Positions 1-6,048 of a DNA stretch of 10,864 bases are shown piece after piece. A model generated the notes under the pieces. The model had not been told where the DNA came from and searched no databases. It saw only the letters and a list, made by a program, of their open reading frames with translations. Location of the stretch: the NCBI GenBank assembly GCA_964390795.1, contig CAYMLQ010000190.1:1-10864 (forward strand). The letters are read 5' to 3'. Every line of letters starts with the position of its first letter. The stretch's first letter is position 1. The position numbers and the translations under genes were made by a program. Origin of the DNA: CAYMLQ01 sp964390795 (GTDB lineage Bacteria; Verrucomicrobiota; Kiritimatiellia; RFP12; UBA1067).

Positions 1-1
1 C

Positions 2-412
2 TGTGCGGCCAAGAACGCGAAGGCGGCGGACAAGAAGCTGGTGGCGCAGATCTTCGGGAACGCGGGTTCGGTGCTGGAACTGGGCGAGAAGCACTTTGAC
101 GCGGTGACGGCGCTGAGCGGCTCAGGCCCGGCGTTCTTCGCCTTCATGATGCAGGCGATGGTCGAGGGCGCGGTCGCTCTGGGCCTGCCAAAGGACGCTG
201 CGCGGCTGCTGGCCGAACAGACGATGATCGGCACGGGCATCTACCTCCAGAACACCAATCGCGACACCGCAGAGTTCATTCAGGCCGTAGCCTCGCCCAA
301 GGGCACGACGGCTGCCGGGCTGGCGGTGCTGGAGAAGTCGCCGGTCAAGGCGGCGCTTGCCAAGACGCTCGCGGCCGCTGCCGCACGCAGCGCAGAGCTG
401 AGCAAAGCGTAG
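2..412 (+). CDS. proC: Pyrroline-5-carboxylate reductase, C-terminal part (5' end outside window)
   Basis: ProC reduces 1-pyrroline-5-carboxylate to L-proline with NAD(P)H in the cytoplasm, the last step of proline synthesis. The frame is open from base 2, so 136 residues of the C-terminal half are seen and the N-terminal Rossmann domain lies outside the window. The visible part is the helical dimerisation domain. It carries the family signature VTALSGSGPAFF, then GLPKDAA, and the typical SPKGTTAAGLAVLE stretch with the family's conserved Gly-Thr-Thr. It ends in a normal alanine-rich helix ending in SAELSKA. The stop TAG (410-412) is directly followed by a GTG, then by the ATG of the next gene, so the two are probably co-transcribed. 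Identification is from recalled family motifs and is firm. Confidence 0.95.
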   Translation, partial: CAAKNAKAADKKLVAQIFGNAGSVLELGEKHFDAVTALSGSGPAFFAFMMQAMVEGAVALGLPKDAARLLAEQTMIGTGIYLQNTNRDTAEFIQAVASPKGTTAAGLAVLEKSPVKAALAKTLAAAAARSAELSKA

Positions 413-418
413 GTGCCT

Positions 419-670
419 ATGGAACGTCGGATCGGGTTCGTCGGGATCATTCTGGAGAACCGAGATGGTGTCGAGTCCGTCAACCACGTGTTGAGCGCGC
501 ACGCGGAGCTGATCCTTGCGCGCGTCGGGTTGCCGCGTCGCGACAAGGGCGTGTCGGTCATCACGCTCGTCGTGGAGGCCACGACGGACGAGCTTGGCGC
601 GCTCACCGGGCAGCTCGGCAAGATTTCCGGCGTGTCGGTCAAGTCGGCGCTCGCGAAACAGACAAAGTGA
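419..670 (+). CDS. TM1266-like ACT-fold protein (iron-only hydrogenase system regulator family)
   Basis: A small protein of 83 residues resembling Thermotoga TM1266, the family annotated as putative iron-only hydrogenase system regulator, with an ACT/NikR-C-like fold. Visible hallmarks are the N-terminal strand MERRIGFVGIILENRD, the central LARVGLPRRDKGVSVITLVV, and the C-terminal GALTGQLGKISGVSVKS, which closely follows the family ending. No DNA-binding domain is present, so a regulatory role is family annotation and not shown by the sequence. A GTG at 413 in the same frame would add two residues (MP) and would abut the proC stop; I prefer the ATG at 419, but either start is possible because no strong ribosome-binding site distinguishes them. 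The family usually sits beside hydE, hydF or hydG; here it lies between proC and a zinc transporter gene. Confidence 0.8.
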   Translation: MERRIGFVGIILENRDGVESVNHVLSAHAELILARVGLPRRDKGVSVITLVVEATTDELGALTGQLGKISGVSVKSALAKQTK

Positions 671-702
671 GCGAGCGCTTTTTAGCGGATCAAAGATTGG
701 AA

Positions 703-708
703 AAGGAG
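703..708 (+). promoter_or_regulatory. Ribosome-binding site deciding the TTG start of znuA
   Basis: AAGGAG lies eight bases before a TTG at 717. No ATG or GTG exists in this frame between the end of the upstream gene and the signal peptide, so this site is the main reason for choosing the TTG start. Confidence 0.65.
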
Positions 709-716
709 CAGCCTTC

Positions 717-1616
717 TTGACATATCCCAAGCAGTTTGTCTTCCGTGCTTCACATCTTCACGGGGTTTTTGGTTCGGCCCTACTCTGTTGCCTCGCTCTG
801 GCCTCTGAGGCTGCTGAGCGTCCCGTTGTGTTCGTGTCGATCCCGCCCCAGGCGTGGCTGGTCAAGCGGCTGGCGGGCGAGGCGGTGGAGGTGCAGACGC
901 TGCTGCCCCCCGGCGCGAACCCGCACACTTTCGAGCCGGGCGCGCGCCAGGTCAAGAAGCTTGCGGAAGCGTCACTCTTTCTGACGTCAGGGATGGCCTT
1001 CGAGAAGCAACTGGTCGGCCGCGCGGGCAAGCTGAACCCAGCGCTGAAGGTAGTCGGCATGGACGCGGGCATCGCCAAAATCGGAGCGCCTGCGCATGAC
1101 CACGGCGCGCCGGGCCACGTCTGTTCGGCGGACGGGGGCGACCCGCACATCTGGCTCTCGCCGCGCCTCTTCTGCGCGATGGCTTCGAACGCGGTGTCCG
1201 CGCTGGAGCAGCTCCTGCCGCAGCAGCGTGCGGCGCTCTCGGGGCAGTTGGCTGCGACCGTGGCGGAAATTGGCGCGACCGACCGCGCCGTGGGCGACGC
1301 GGTGCGCCGGCAGGCCGTCAAGACGTGGGTCGTGTATCACCCGTCCTGGAGCTATTTCGCGGCTGACTACGGGCTGTCTCTGCTGGTCATCGAAGAGGAC
1401 GGCAAGACGCCGGCAGCACGACATCTGGCGGAGGTCATCGGCCAGGCGCGGGCCGCGGGTGTGAAGGTGGTCTTCTCGGAGCCGCAGTACGACAAGCGGC
1501 CCGCGCAGACGCTGGCGACGCAGGTCGGCGCGCGGCTGGAGATGATCGATCCGCTGCAAGAGGACTGGGCCGCGATGATGCGCGACGTGGCGGCGAAATT
1601 GAGTGAGCAAAGGTAG
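717..1616 (+). CDS. znuA: Zinc-type ABC transporter periplasmic binding protein (ZnuA family)
   Basis: Captures a divalent metal, most likely zinc, in the periplasm and delivers it to the permease encoded downstream. From the TTG start it has 299 residues, normal for cluster A-I (cluster 9) binding proteins. Residues 1-33 form a signal peptide with hydrophobic core FGSALLCCLALA and a probable cut near the Ala-Ala at 32-33. Expected ligands are visible: His70 in NPHTFEP, His144 in DPHIWLSPR, and His208 in YHPSWSYFAADYG, with Glu255 in FSEPQYD and Asp278 in MIDPL. A His at the third position is typical of zinc proteins, while manganese-type relatives have Glu there. The His-rich loop is very short (HDHGAPGH, 127-134). 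The reading frame is open far upstream over the preceding gene, but that part has no homology. The stop TAG lies inside a palindromic repeat. Zinc over manganese is an inference. Confidence 0.88.
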   Translation: MTYPKQFVFRASHLHGVFGSALLCCLALASEAAERPVVFVSIPPQAWLVKRLAGEAVEVQTLLPPGANPHTFEPGARQVKKLAEASLFLTSGMAFEKQLVGRAGKLNPALKVVGMDAGIAKIGAPAHDHGAPGHVCSADGGDPHIWLSPRLFCAMASNAVSALEQLLPQQRAALSGQLAATVAEIGATDRAVGDAVRRQAVKTWVVYHPSWSYFAADYGLSLLVIEEDGKTPAARHLAEVIGQARAAGVKVVFSEPQYDKRPAQTLATQVGARLEMIDPLQEDWAAMMRDVAAKLSEQR

Positions 1617-1690
1617 GGACGCCTCCCCGCCCGTCGCGAGCGAAGTCGAAAGGCAGACGTCTGCGGCGCGTTCGGGAAACGCGCCCTACC
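1612..1690 (+). repeat. Palindromic intergenic element spanning the znuA stop and the znuA-znuC gap
   Basis: Its ends are inverted repeats: GGTAGGGACGC (1612-1622) against GCGCCCTACC (1681-1690), paired except for one bulged A. Inside are a perfect 12-base palindrome, GCAGACGTCTGC (1653-1664), and directly after it a hairpin with an 8-bp stem, GGCGCGTT (1665-1672) with AACGCGCC (1678-1685), loop CGGGA. The TAG that ends znuA is part of the left arm. The layout resembles a REP or MITE-like mobile palindrome. It has no T run, so it is not an intrinsic terminator in either direction. It could stabilise or attenuate the mRNA between znuA and znuC. Whether other copies exist cannot be seen here. 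Confidence 0.6.
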
Positions 1691-1703
1691 GAACGGTCGG
1701 AAT

Positions 1704-2528
1704 ATGGATATTCAGTCAACACACGCGAAGAGCCCACCTGCGATCGCCGTCCGCGACGTCTGCTTCTCGTACGGGACGCAGGAGGTGCTGCACAACGTCA
1801 CGTTCGACATCGGACCGCGGTCGCTCGTGGCGGTGGTGGGGCCCAACGGCGGCGGCAAGACGACGCTGCTGAAGCTGCTGCTCGGCGCGCTGACGCCACG
1901 TTACGGCACGATCCGCGTGCTGGGCGAAACGCCGGAGGAGGGGCGCGCGCGCGTCGGCTACGTGCCGCAGGCGATCCCGTTCGATCCGCGTTTTCCGGTC
2001 TCCGTGCGCGAGGTGGTGCTGATGGGCCGGGTGGGCAAAAGCCGGTTCGGAACCTACGGACGCGCCGATGCGGCGGAGATGCGGCGCGCGCTGGAGCGCG
2101 TTCGCTTGGAGGCGTTCGAGAGGCGGGCGTTCTCGGAGCTGTCGGGCGGCGAGCGCCAGCGGGTGATGATCGCGCAGGCCTTGGCGGGCGGCTCGGAGCT
2201 GCTGCTGCTCGACGAGCCGGTGGCCAACATCGACCCCGAACATGCAAGCCAGATGTACGAGCTGTTCCGGGAGCTGGCGGCCGAGGTGACGGTGATGATG
2301 GTTTCGCACAATCTGGGCGTGGTGACGGGCCACGCGACGCACGTGCTGTGCGTCAACCGCACGGCGGGGCTTCACGCGATCGGAGACGTGGCTTCGGCAA
2401 CCTTCACCGAGGCGTTCGGCGGCAGTCTGACCACGATCCGGCATGACGCGGACTGCCACGTGCTGGATCCGTCGGCGGCGCTGCACGCGCCGCATCACGG
2501 GTGTGGGTGCGGGGAGGAAAGACCCTGA
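1704..2528 (+). CDS. znuC: Zinc/manganese ABC transporter ATP-binding protein (ZnuC family)
   Basis: ATPase subunit powering metal import by the neighbouring binding protein and permease; acts at the cytoplasmic face of the inner membrane. All ABC motifs are intact in 274 residues: Walker A GPNGGGKT (46-53), Q-loop Gln89 in YVPQ, signature LSGGERQR (146-153), Walker B LLLLDEP (166-172) with Glu171, D-loop near Asp177 and the H-loop His202. The C-terminal tail (247-274) is rich in His and Cys (HDADCH, then HAPHHGCGCG), a possible metal-binding extension; His-rich ends occur in this subfamily but the CGC pair is more distinctive. The start ATG follows the palindromic repeat by 13 bases and has no clear Shine-Dalgarno sequence, so translation may be weak or coupled. 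A zinc role follows from the znuA ligands. Confidence 0.9.
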   Translation: MDIQSTHAKSPPAIAVRDVCFSYGTQEVLHNVTFDIGPRSLVAVVGPNGGGKTTLLKLLLGALTPRYGTIRVLGETPEEGRARVGYVPQAIPFDPRFPVSVREVVLMGRVGKSRFGTYGRADAAEMRRALERVRLEAFERRAFSELSGGERQRVMIAQALAGGSELLLLDEPVANIDPEHASQMYELFRELAAEVTVMMVSHNLGVVTGHATHVLCVNRTAGLHAIGDVASATFTEAFGGSLTTIRHDADCHVLDPSAALHAPHHGCGCGEERP

Positions 2529-2533
2529 AGAAA

Positions 2534-2571
2534 GCTCACCTTTCAACGCTCACCTTTCAACGCTCAACTTT
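2534..2571 (+). repeat. 14-base tandem repeat in the znuC-znuB gap
   Basis: GCTCACCTTTCAAC occurs twice head to tail (2534-2547 and 2548-2561), followed by a ten-base partial third copy with one change (2562-2571). It fills about half of the 73-base gap. It lies only a few bases after the znuC stop. Function unknown; it may be a simple-sequence expansion or a piece of a dispersed repeat. Confidence 0.75.
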
Positions 2572-2601
2572 AGTCACGTTCAGCGACTTGGAACAGACAG
2601 C

Positions 2602-3465
2602 ATGCTGATTTTTTTCAAAGATCTCTGCACATATCCCTTTCTGGTCAACGCCGTGATCGCGGCGGTGCTGGCGTCGGTCGCCGCAGGCTTGGTGGGAAGC
2701 CTCGTGGTGGTGCGGCGCTCGACCTATCTGGCGGGCGCGGTCTCGCACAGTATTCTGGCGGGGCTGGGGCTGGCGCGGCTCTTGCAGCGGCGCTTCGGCT
2801 TCGAGGGCCTGACGCCGATGGGCGGCGCGATTCTGGTGGCGGTGGGCGTGGCGCTGCTGTCGGCGCGGCTGACGGCGCGCGGCAAGCACCGGGCCGACAC
2901 GGTGCTGAGCGCGATCTGGACCGGCGGCATGGCACTGGGCGTCTCGTTCGTGGCGGCCACGCCGGGGTACCAGGACGACCTGATGAGCTACCTGTTCGGC
3001 TCGCTCCTGCTGGTGACCGGCGAAGAGCTGGCGTGGATGGCGGGAATGAACGTGCTGATCCTCTCGGTGCTGGCGCTGTGCTACAACCGCTTTCTGGCGA
3101 TCGCGTTCAACGAGGAGCTGGCGCGGCTGCGCGGGGTGCGCACGGCCCTGTACGAGGCGGTGTACCACGTGCTGACGGCGCTGACCGTGGTGCTGCTGGT
3201 GCGGGTGGCGGGCATCGTGCTGGCGATTGCGCTCCTGACCCTGCCGGCGGCCGCGGCGGGCCTACTGACGCGGCGCCTGGACCGGATGATGGCGCTGGCG
3301 GTCTTGCTCGGCATGGGCGTGAGCCTGCTCGGGCTGGCGGTGAGCTACGCGCCCGGCTGGCCGCCCGGCGCGACGATCGTCGAAATCGCCGTGCTGGTCT
3401 ATCTGGCCGCGGCCTGCTTTGCGCGACGAGGCGGCGAGAGCGACGGCGGCCGAGGGGCTGCCTGA
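2602..3465 (+). CDS. znuB: Zinc/manganese ABC transporter permease (ZnuB, ABC-3 family)
   Basis: Inner-membrane channel subunit of the metal importer. The 287 residues are very hydrophobic, with roughly eight membrane segments, and start with the typical amphipathic opening MLIFFKDLCTYPFLVNAV. Family marks are VGSLVVVRRSTYLAGAVSHS near residues 30-50, where an arginine-bearing loop precedes the conserved Ser-His, and the FNEELARLRGVR coupling-helix region in the middle, which contacts the ATPase. The frame stays open upstream over the end of znuC, but that part is not membrane-like, so the ATG at 2602 is chosen; GGAA eight bases before it is a weak ribosome-binding site. The gene follows the ATPase with a 73-base gap containing a tandem repeat, and the ThuA-like gene follows 33 bases later. 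Confidence 0.9.
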   Translation: MLIFFKDLCTYPFLVNAVIAAVLASVAAGLVGSLVVVRRSTYLAGAVSHSILAGLGLARLLQRRFGFEGLTPMGGAILVAVGVALLSARLTARGKHRADTVLSAIWTGGMALGVSFVAATPGYQDDLMSYLFGSLLLVTGEELAWMAGMNVLILSVLALCYNRFLAIAFNEELARLRGVRTALYEAVYHVLTALTVVLLVRVAGIVLAIALLTLPAAAAGLLTRRLDRMMALAVLLGMGVSLLGLAVSYAPGWPPGATIVEIAVLVYLAAACFARRGGESDGGRGAA

Positions 3466-3498
3466 GCAACGCGTGCGGTGAAAGAAAGGAACAATCAC

Positions 3499-4509
3499 AT
3501 GACAGAGCAAAAGGGGTACACGTCCAGATCTCTGCGGTGCTGCGGCGGCGCGTTTTTTGGCGTATTGCTGCTTTGGGGCCACGGCGTCCAAGCAGGGGAA
3601 AAACTCAAGGCTCTCATCGTGGACGGGCAGAACAACCACGAGGTCTGGCCGAAGTCCACGATCATGATGAAGCACTACCTCGAGGGCACGGGGCTGTTCG
3701 AGGTGGAGGTGGCGCGCACGCGTTATCTTTGGAGGGCAGAGCGCGAGGCGGCCTTCCTGCCGCTGGCCAACGCGGGCGTGTCCGAACTGCTGAAAGAGCC
3801 AAAGCCGGACCCGGCTTTCAAGCCCGACTTCAAGAAATACGCTGTCGTCGTCAGCAACTTCGGCTGGAAAGCGGCGGACTGGCCGGAGGAGACGCGCCGG
3901 GCCTTCGAGAAGTATATGGCTGAAGGCGGCGGGCTGGCCGTCGTGCATGCCGCCGACAACAGTTGGCCGACCTGGCCTGAATTCAACAAGATGATCGGCT
4001 TGGGCGGCTGGGGAAACCGCAGCGAAAAAGACGGGCCCTACGTCTATTACGACAAGGCCGGGCAGATGGTGCGCGATACGAGTCCCGGCCCGTGCGGCAA
4101 GCACGGCCCGCAGAACGAGTTCGTGGTGACCATCCGCAACCGCGAGCATCCGATCACCAAAGGCCTGCCGGATTTCTGGATGCACGCCAAGGACGAGTGC
4201 TACTCGCTGCTGCGCGGGCCGGCGGAAAACATGACGGTCCTGGCCACGGCCTGCGACTCGCCGGAACTCAAGGCCGCCGGGCGCAACGAGCCGATGCTCA
4301 TGGCGCTCAGTTATAACAAGGGTCGCGTGTTCCACACCACGCTGGGTCACGACACGGCCGCGTTCGAAGGCGTGGGCTTTATCGTGAGCTTCCTGCGCGG
4401 CACCGAATGGGCCGCCACCGGTAAGGTGACGCAACCGATTCCCCCGGATTTCCCGGGCGCGGACAAACCCTCCGCACGGCCGTTTCCGGTACAGGCCCCG
4501 AAGGAGTGA
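3499..4509 (+). CDS. Exported ThuA-domain protein (trehalose-utilisation-like)
   Basis: The 336-residue protein has an N-terminal signal sequence (hydrophobic FFGVLLLWGHGVQA, about residues 19-32) and then one ThuA-like domain of the class I glutamine amidotransferase-like fold. Visible marks are LIVDGQNNH (39-47), which opens the family domain, VVVSNFGW, GGLAVVHAADNSW, GGWGNR, the HPITKGLPDFW stretch and GRVFHTTLGHD near the C-terminus. Family members have been tied to trehalose or 3-keto-sugar metabolism, but the substrate here is unknown. The start ATG has a good site, AAAGGA (3485-3490), eight bases upstream; an in-frame GTG at 3478 lacks one. It follows znuB by only 33 bases and may share its transcript, though a link with metal import is not obvious. 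The exported galM relative downstream suggests periplasmic sugar work. Confidence 0.85.
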   Translation: MTEQKGYTSRSLRCCGGAFFGVLLLWGHGVQAGEKLKALIVDGQNNHEVWPKSTIMMKHYLEGTGLFEVEVARTRYLWRAEREAAFLPLANAGVSELLKEPKPDPAFKPDFKKYAVVVSNFGWKAADWPEETRRAFEKYMAEGGGLAVVHAADNSWPTWPEFNKMIGLGGWGNRSEKDGPYVYYDKAGQMVRDTSPGPCGKHGPQNEFVVTIRNREHPITKGLPDFWMHAKDECYSLLRGPAENMTVLATACDSPELKAAGRNEPMLMALSYNKGRVFHTTLGHDTAAFEGVGFIVSFLRGTEWAATGKVTQPIPPDFPGADKPSARPFPVQAPKE

Positions 4510-4608
4510 CGGTGCGTGAGCCGTCGAGCGATGCCTACTGTCATGCTTCAGGAGGGTGACTGTCTGAACCCGTTTTATTAAGTTCCCGAATCCGTACTTA
4601 CAGGCGTG

Positions 4609-4630
4609 ACCGCGCAAAGTCTTGTGCGGT
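4609..4630 (+). other. Stem-loop between the ThuA-like gene and galM
   Basis: ACCGCGCAA pairs with TTGTGCGGT through nine base pairs, one of them G-U if transcribed on the + strand, around a four-base loop AGTC. No T run follows on either strand, so it is not a standard intrinsic terminator. It lies in the 308-base gap 4510-4817, whose first part (4510-4608) shows nothing else I can support. Confidence 0.45.
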
Positions 4631-4692
4631 TCATTGAAGAATACGAAGGGGCAACATGCACGGTAAAGCAGCGAGAATGTGCGGCCGTAGTC

Positions 4693-4815
4693 TGGGAGCG
4701 GGGACACTCCTGTCCCCGATTGCGCCAGCCATGGGAGCAAGGACACTCCTGTCCTTGCTGCGGGGACAGGAGTCTCCCCGCTCCCACAGAAAAGCCAAGG
4801 ACAGGAGTGTCCTGT
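4693..4815 (+). repeat. Array of four related hairpin repeats, two in each orientation, before galM
   Basis: Each unit is a stem around a CTCC or GGAG loop. Unit 1: CGGGGACA (4699-4706) and TGTCCCCG (4711-4718), perfect. Unit 2: GCAAGGACA (4737-4745) and TGTCCTTGC (4750-4758), perfect. Unit 3 is inverted: CGGGGACA (4761-4768) and TCTCCCCG (4773-4780), one mismatch. Unit 4 is inverted: AGGACA (4798-4803) and TGTCCT (4808-4813), perfect. Units 1 and 3 also share the flank TGGGAGCGGGGA in opposite orientation, so the array can fold as one long imperfect hairpin. The block has no stop codons in several frames, which creates spurious reading frames. It resembles small dispersed palindromes of PVC-type genomes, from memory only. 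Confidence 0.8.
4803..4807 (+). promoter_or_regulatory. Apparent galM ribosome-binding site supplied by the repeat
   Basis: AGGAG lies ten bases before the ATG at 4818 and coincides with the end of the left stem and the loop of hairpin unit 4 (stem 4798-4803 and 4808-4813). If the hairpin forms, the GGAG core is displayed in the loop. The alternative start at 4656 has its own AAGGGG (4646-4651), but only four bases away. Confidence 0.5.
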
Positions 4816-4817
4816 GT

Positions 4818-5972
4818 ATGAGCATCAATCAAGTTGTGGTTATTCGAGTCTGCGCCTTGTTTCTGGCGTGTGTGATGGCCTCACAGCCGGGTGTCTGCGC
4901 GGCGGTGCCCGCGCCTCTCGTTCGGATCGAGCAGCGCGAGTTCGGCCACATGCCGGACGGGGCGGCGGTCACGCTGTTCACGCTCCGCAACGCGAACGGC
5001 ATGTCCGCGAAGATCATGAGCCGCGGCGCGACTATCACGGAACTGCGCGTTCCGGACCGAGACGGTAAGCTGGCAAACGTGGTACTGGGCGCCGAGAGCC
5101 TGGACGCCTACCTCGGCGGGTTCAACGCCGCCGCGTCCGTCATCGGGCGCGTCGCCAACCGGATCGCCTTGGGCCGCTTCACGCTCGACGGCACGGACTA
5201 TCAGGTGATCACAAACCGCGGAAAACACCACCTTCACGGAGGGAAGCAGGCCTTCGCCCAAGCGGTCTGGCAGGGCGAGGCGCTGCCGACGGGCAAGCGC
5301 GAATCGTCCGTTCGCTTCCTCCACCGCAGCCTGGACGGCGACGACGGCTTCCCCGGCACGGTCGACGTCGCGGTGGTCTACACCCTCACGGACGACAACG
5401 AGTTAAAGATCGACTATACGGCCACAACGGACAAGGCCACCCCGCTCAATCTGACCAACCATGCTTATTTTAACTTGGCGGGGGCCGGCTCGGGCGACGT
5501 GTACGGCCATGTGCTGTGGGTAGCGGCCGATCAGGTCACCTGTGTCGACAACGAGCTGATCCCCACCGGTGCGCTCTCCGAGGTGAAGGGAACGCCGCTG
5601 GATTTCACCGTGCCGACGGCGATCGGGGCGCGGATCGGTCAGCTCACGCCGCCCTTTGCAGGCTACGACCACAATTATGTGCTGCGCAGCGGCGGCAAGA
5701 CCCTGGCGCTGGCCGGTTCGGCCTACGAGCCGGCGAGCGGCCGTTTGATGCGGGTTCACACCAGCGAGCCGGGCATGCAGGTGTATACCGGCAAACGGTA
5801 CTTCCTGAACGGGAAACCCGATCTCAATGTGGCCGGTCTCAAACATAACGCCTTCTGCATGGAGACCCAGCATTATCCCGATTCGGCCAATCGTCCGAAT
5901 TTCCCTTCGGTGATACTGCGTCCGGGCGCGACCTTTCGGAGCGCGACAACCTACGCGTTCTCGACAAAATAA
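4818..5972 (+). CDS. galM: Exported aldose 1-epimerase (galactose mutarotase family)
   Basis: Interconverts alpha and beta anomers of aldoses such as galactose and glucose. The protein has 384 residues from the ATG at 4818. Residues 1-29 form a signal peptide (VVVIRVCALFLACVMA core), so it should act in the periplasm or be secreted, unlike the cytosolic E. coli enzyme. Family motifs in order: VIGRVANRI (108-116), HHLHGG with His140, SLDGDDGFPG (171-180), NLTNHAYFNL with catalytic His215, GYDHNYVL (282-289), PGMQVYTG (318-325) and METQHYPDS with the likely catalytic base Glu349. An in-frame ATG at 4656 would add 54 residues, most of them encoded by the repeat array; this extension would bury the signal peptide, so the later start is preferred. 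It converges with htrA. Confidence 0.9.
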   Translation: MSINQVVVIRVCALFLACVMASQPGVCAAVPAPLVRIEQREFGHMPDGAAVTLFTLRNANGMSAKIMSRGATITELRVPDRDGKLANVVLGAESLDAYLGGFNAAASVIGRVANRIALGRFTLDGTDYQVITNRGKHHLHGGKQAFAQAVWQGEALPTGKRESSVRFLHRSLDGDDGFPGTVDVAVVYTLTDDNELKIDYTATTDKATPLNLTNHAYFNLAGAGSGDVYGHVLWVAADQVTCVDNELIPTGALSEVKGTPLDFTVPTAIGARIGQLTPPFAGYDHNYVLRSGGKTLALAGSAYEPASGRLMRVHTSEPGMQVYTGKRYFLNGKPDLNVAGLKHNAFCMETQHYPDSANRPNFPSVILRPGATFRSATTYAFSTK

Positions 5973-6005
5973 AAAACCCGGGGCCGGTTTGACCCGGCCC
6001 CGGGT
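5965..6005 (-). terminator. Intrinsic terminator of htrA, overlapping the galM 3' end
   Basis: A perfect 12-bp stem, ACCCGGGGCCGG (5976-5987) with CCGGCCCCGGGT (5994-6005), encloses a six-base loop. Read on the - strand it is followed by TTTTTTATTTT (5976 down to 5966), the classic terminator layout for htrA, whose stop is 44 bases earlier. On the + strand the hairpin sits three bases after the galM stop but lacks a T run, so it would at best be a weak galM terminator or an end protecting that mRNA. Confidence 0.9.
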
Positions 6006-6048
6006 GCTGCATGACAGGAGTGGTCTTATATATACTTGGGTTGTGTGG

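Noticed and set aside
516..716. N-terminal extension of the znuA frame
   Set aside because: It overlaps the TM1266-like gene out of frame, is Arg/Ser-rich, and would place the signal peptide in the middle; the TTG at 717 with AAGGAG fits better.
2443..2601. N-terminal extension of the znuB frame
   Set aside because: It overlaps the end of znuC and the tandem repeat and is not membrane-like; the ATG at 2602 starts the typical permease opening.
4554..4579. Possible terminator of the ThuA-like gene: GGGT and ACCC followed by GTTTTATT
   Set aside because: The stem has only four base pairs, too weak to call a terminator.
3262..4746. A 494-residue open frame on the - strand across znuB, the ThuA-like gene and the gap
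   Set aside because: Antisense to two recognised genes, Arg/His/Pro-rich, no domain; a GC-driven shadow.
4609..4815. A CRISPR array made of the repeats before galM
   Set aside because: Units differ in orientation and spacing (centres 23 to 39 bases apart), are palindromic throughout and have no uniform spacers.
4578..4832. Several small open frames on both strands through the hairpin array, with repeated peptides such as RSVLAP and ECPRS
   Set aside because: The similar peptides come from translating the repeat units in several frames; no independent sign of coding.
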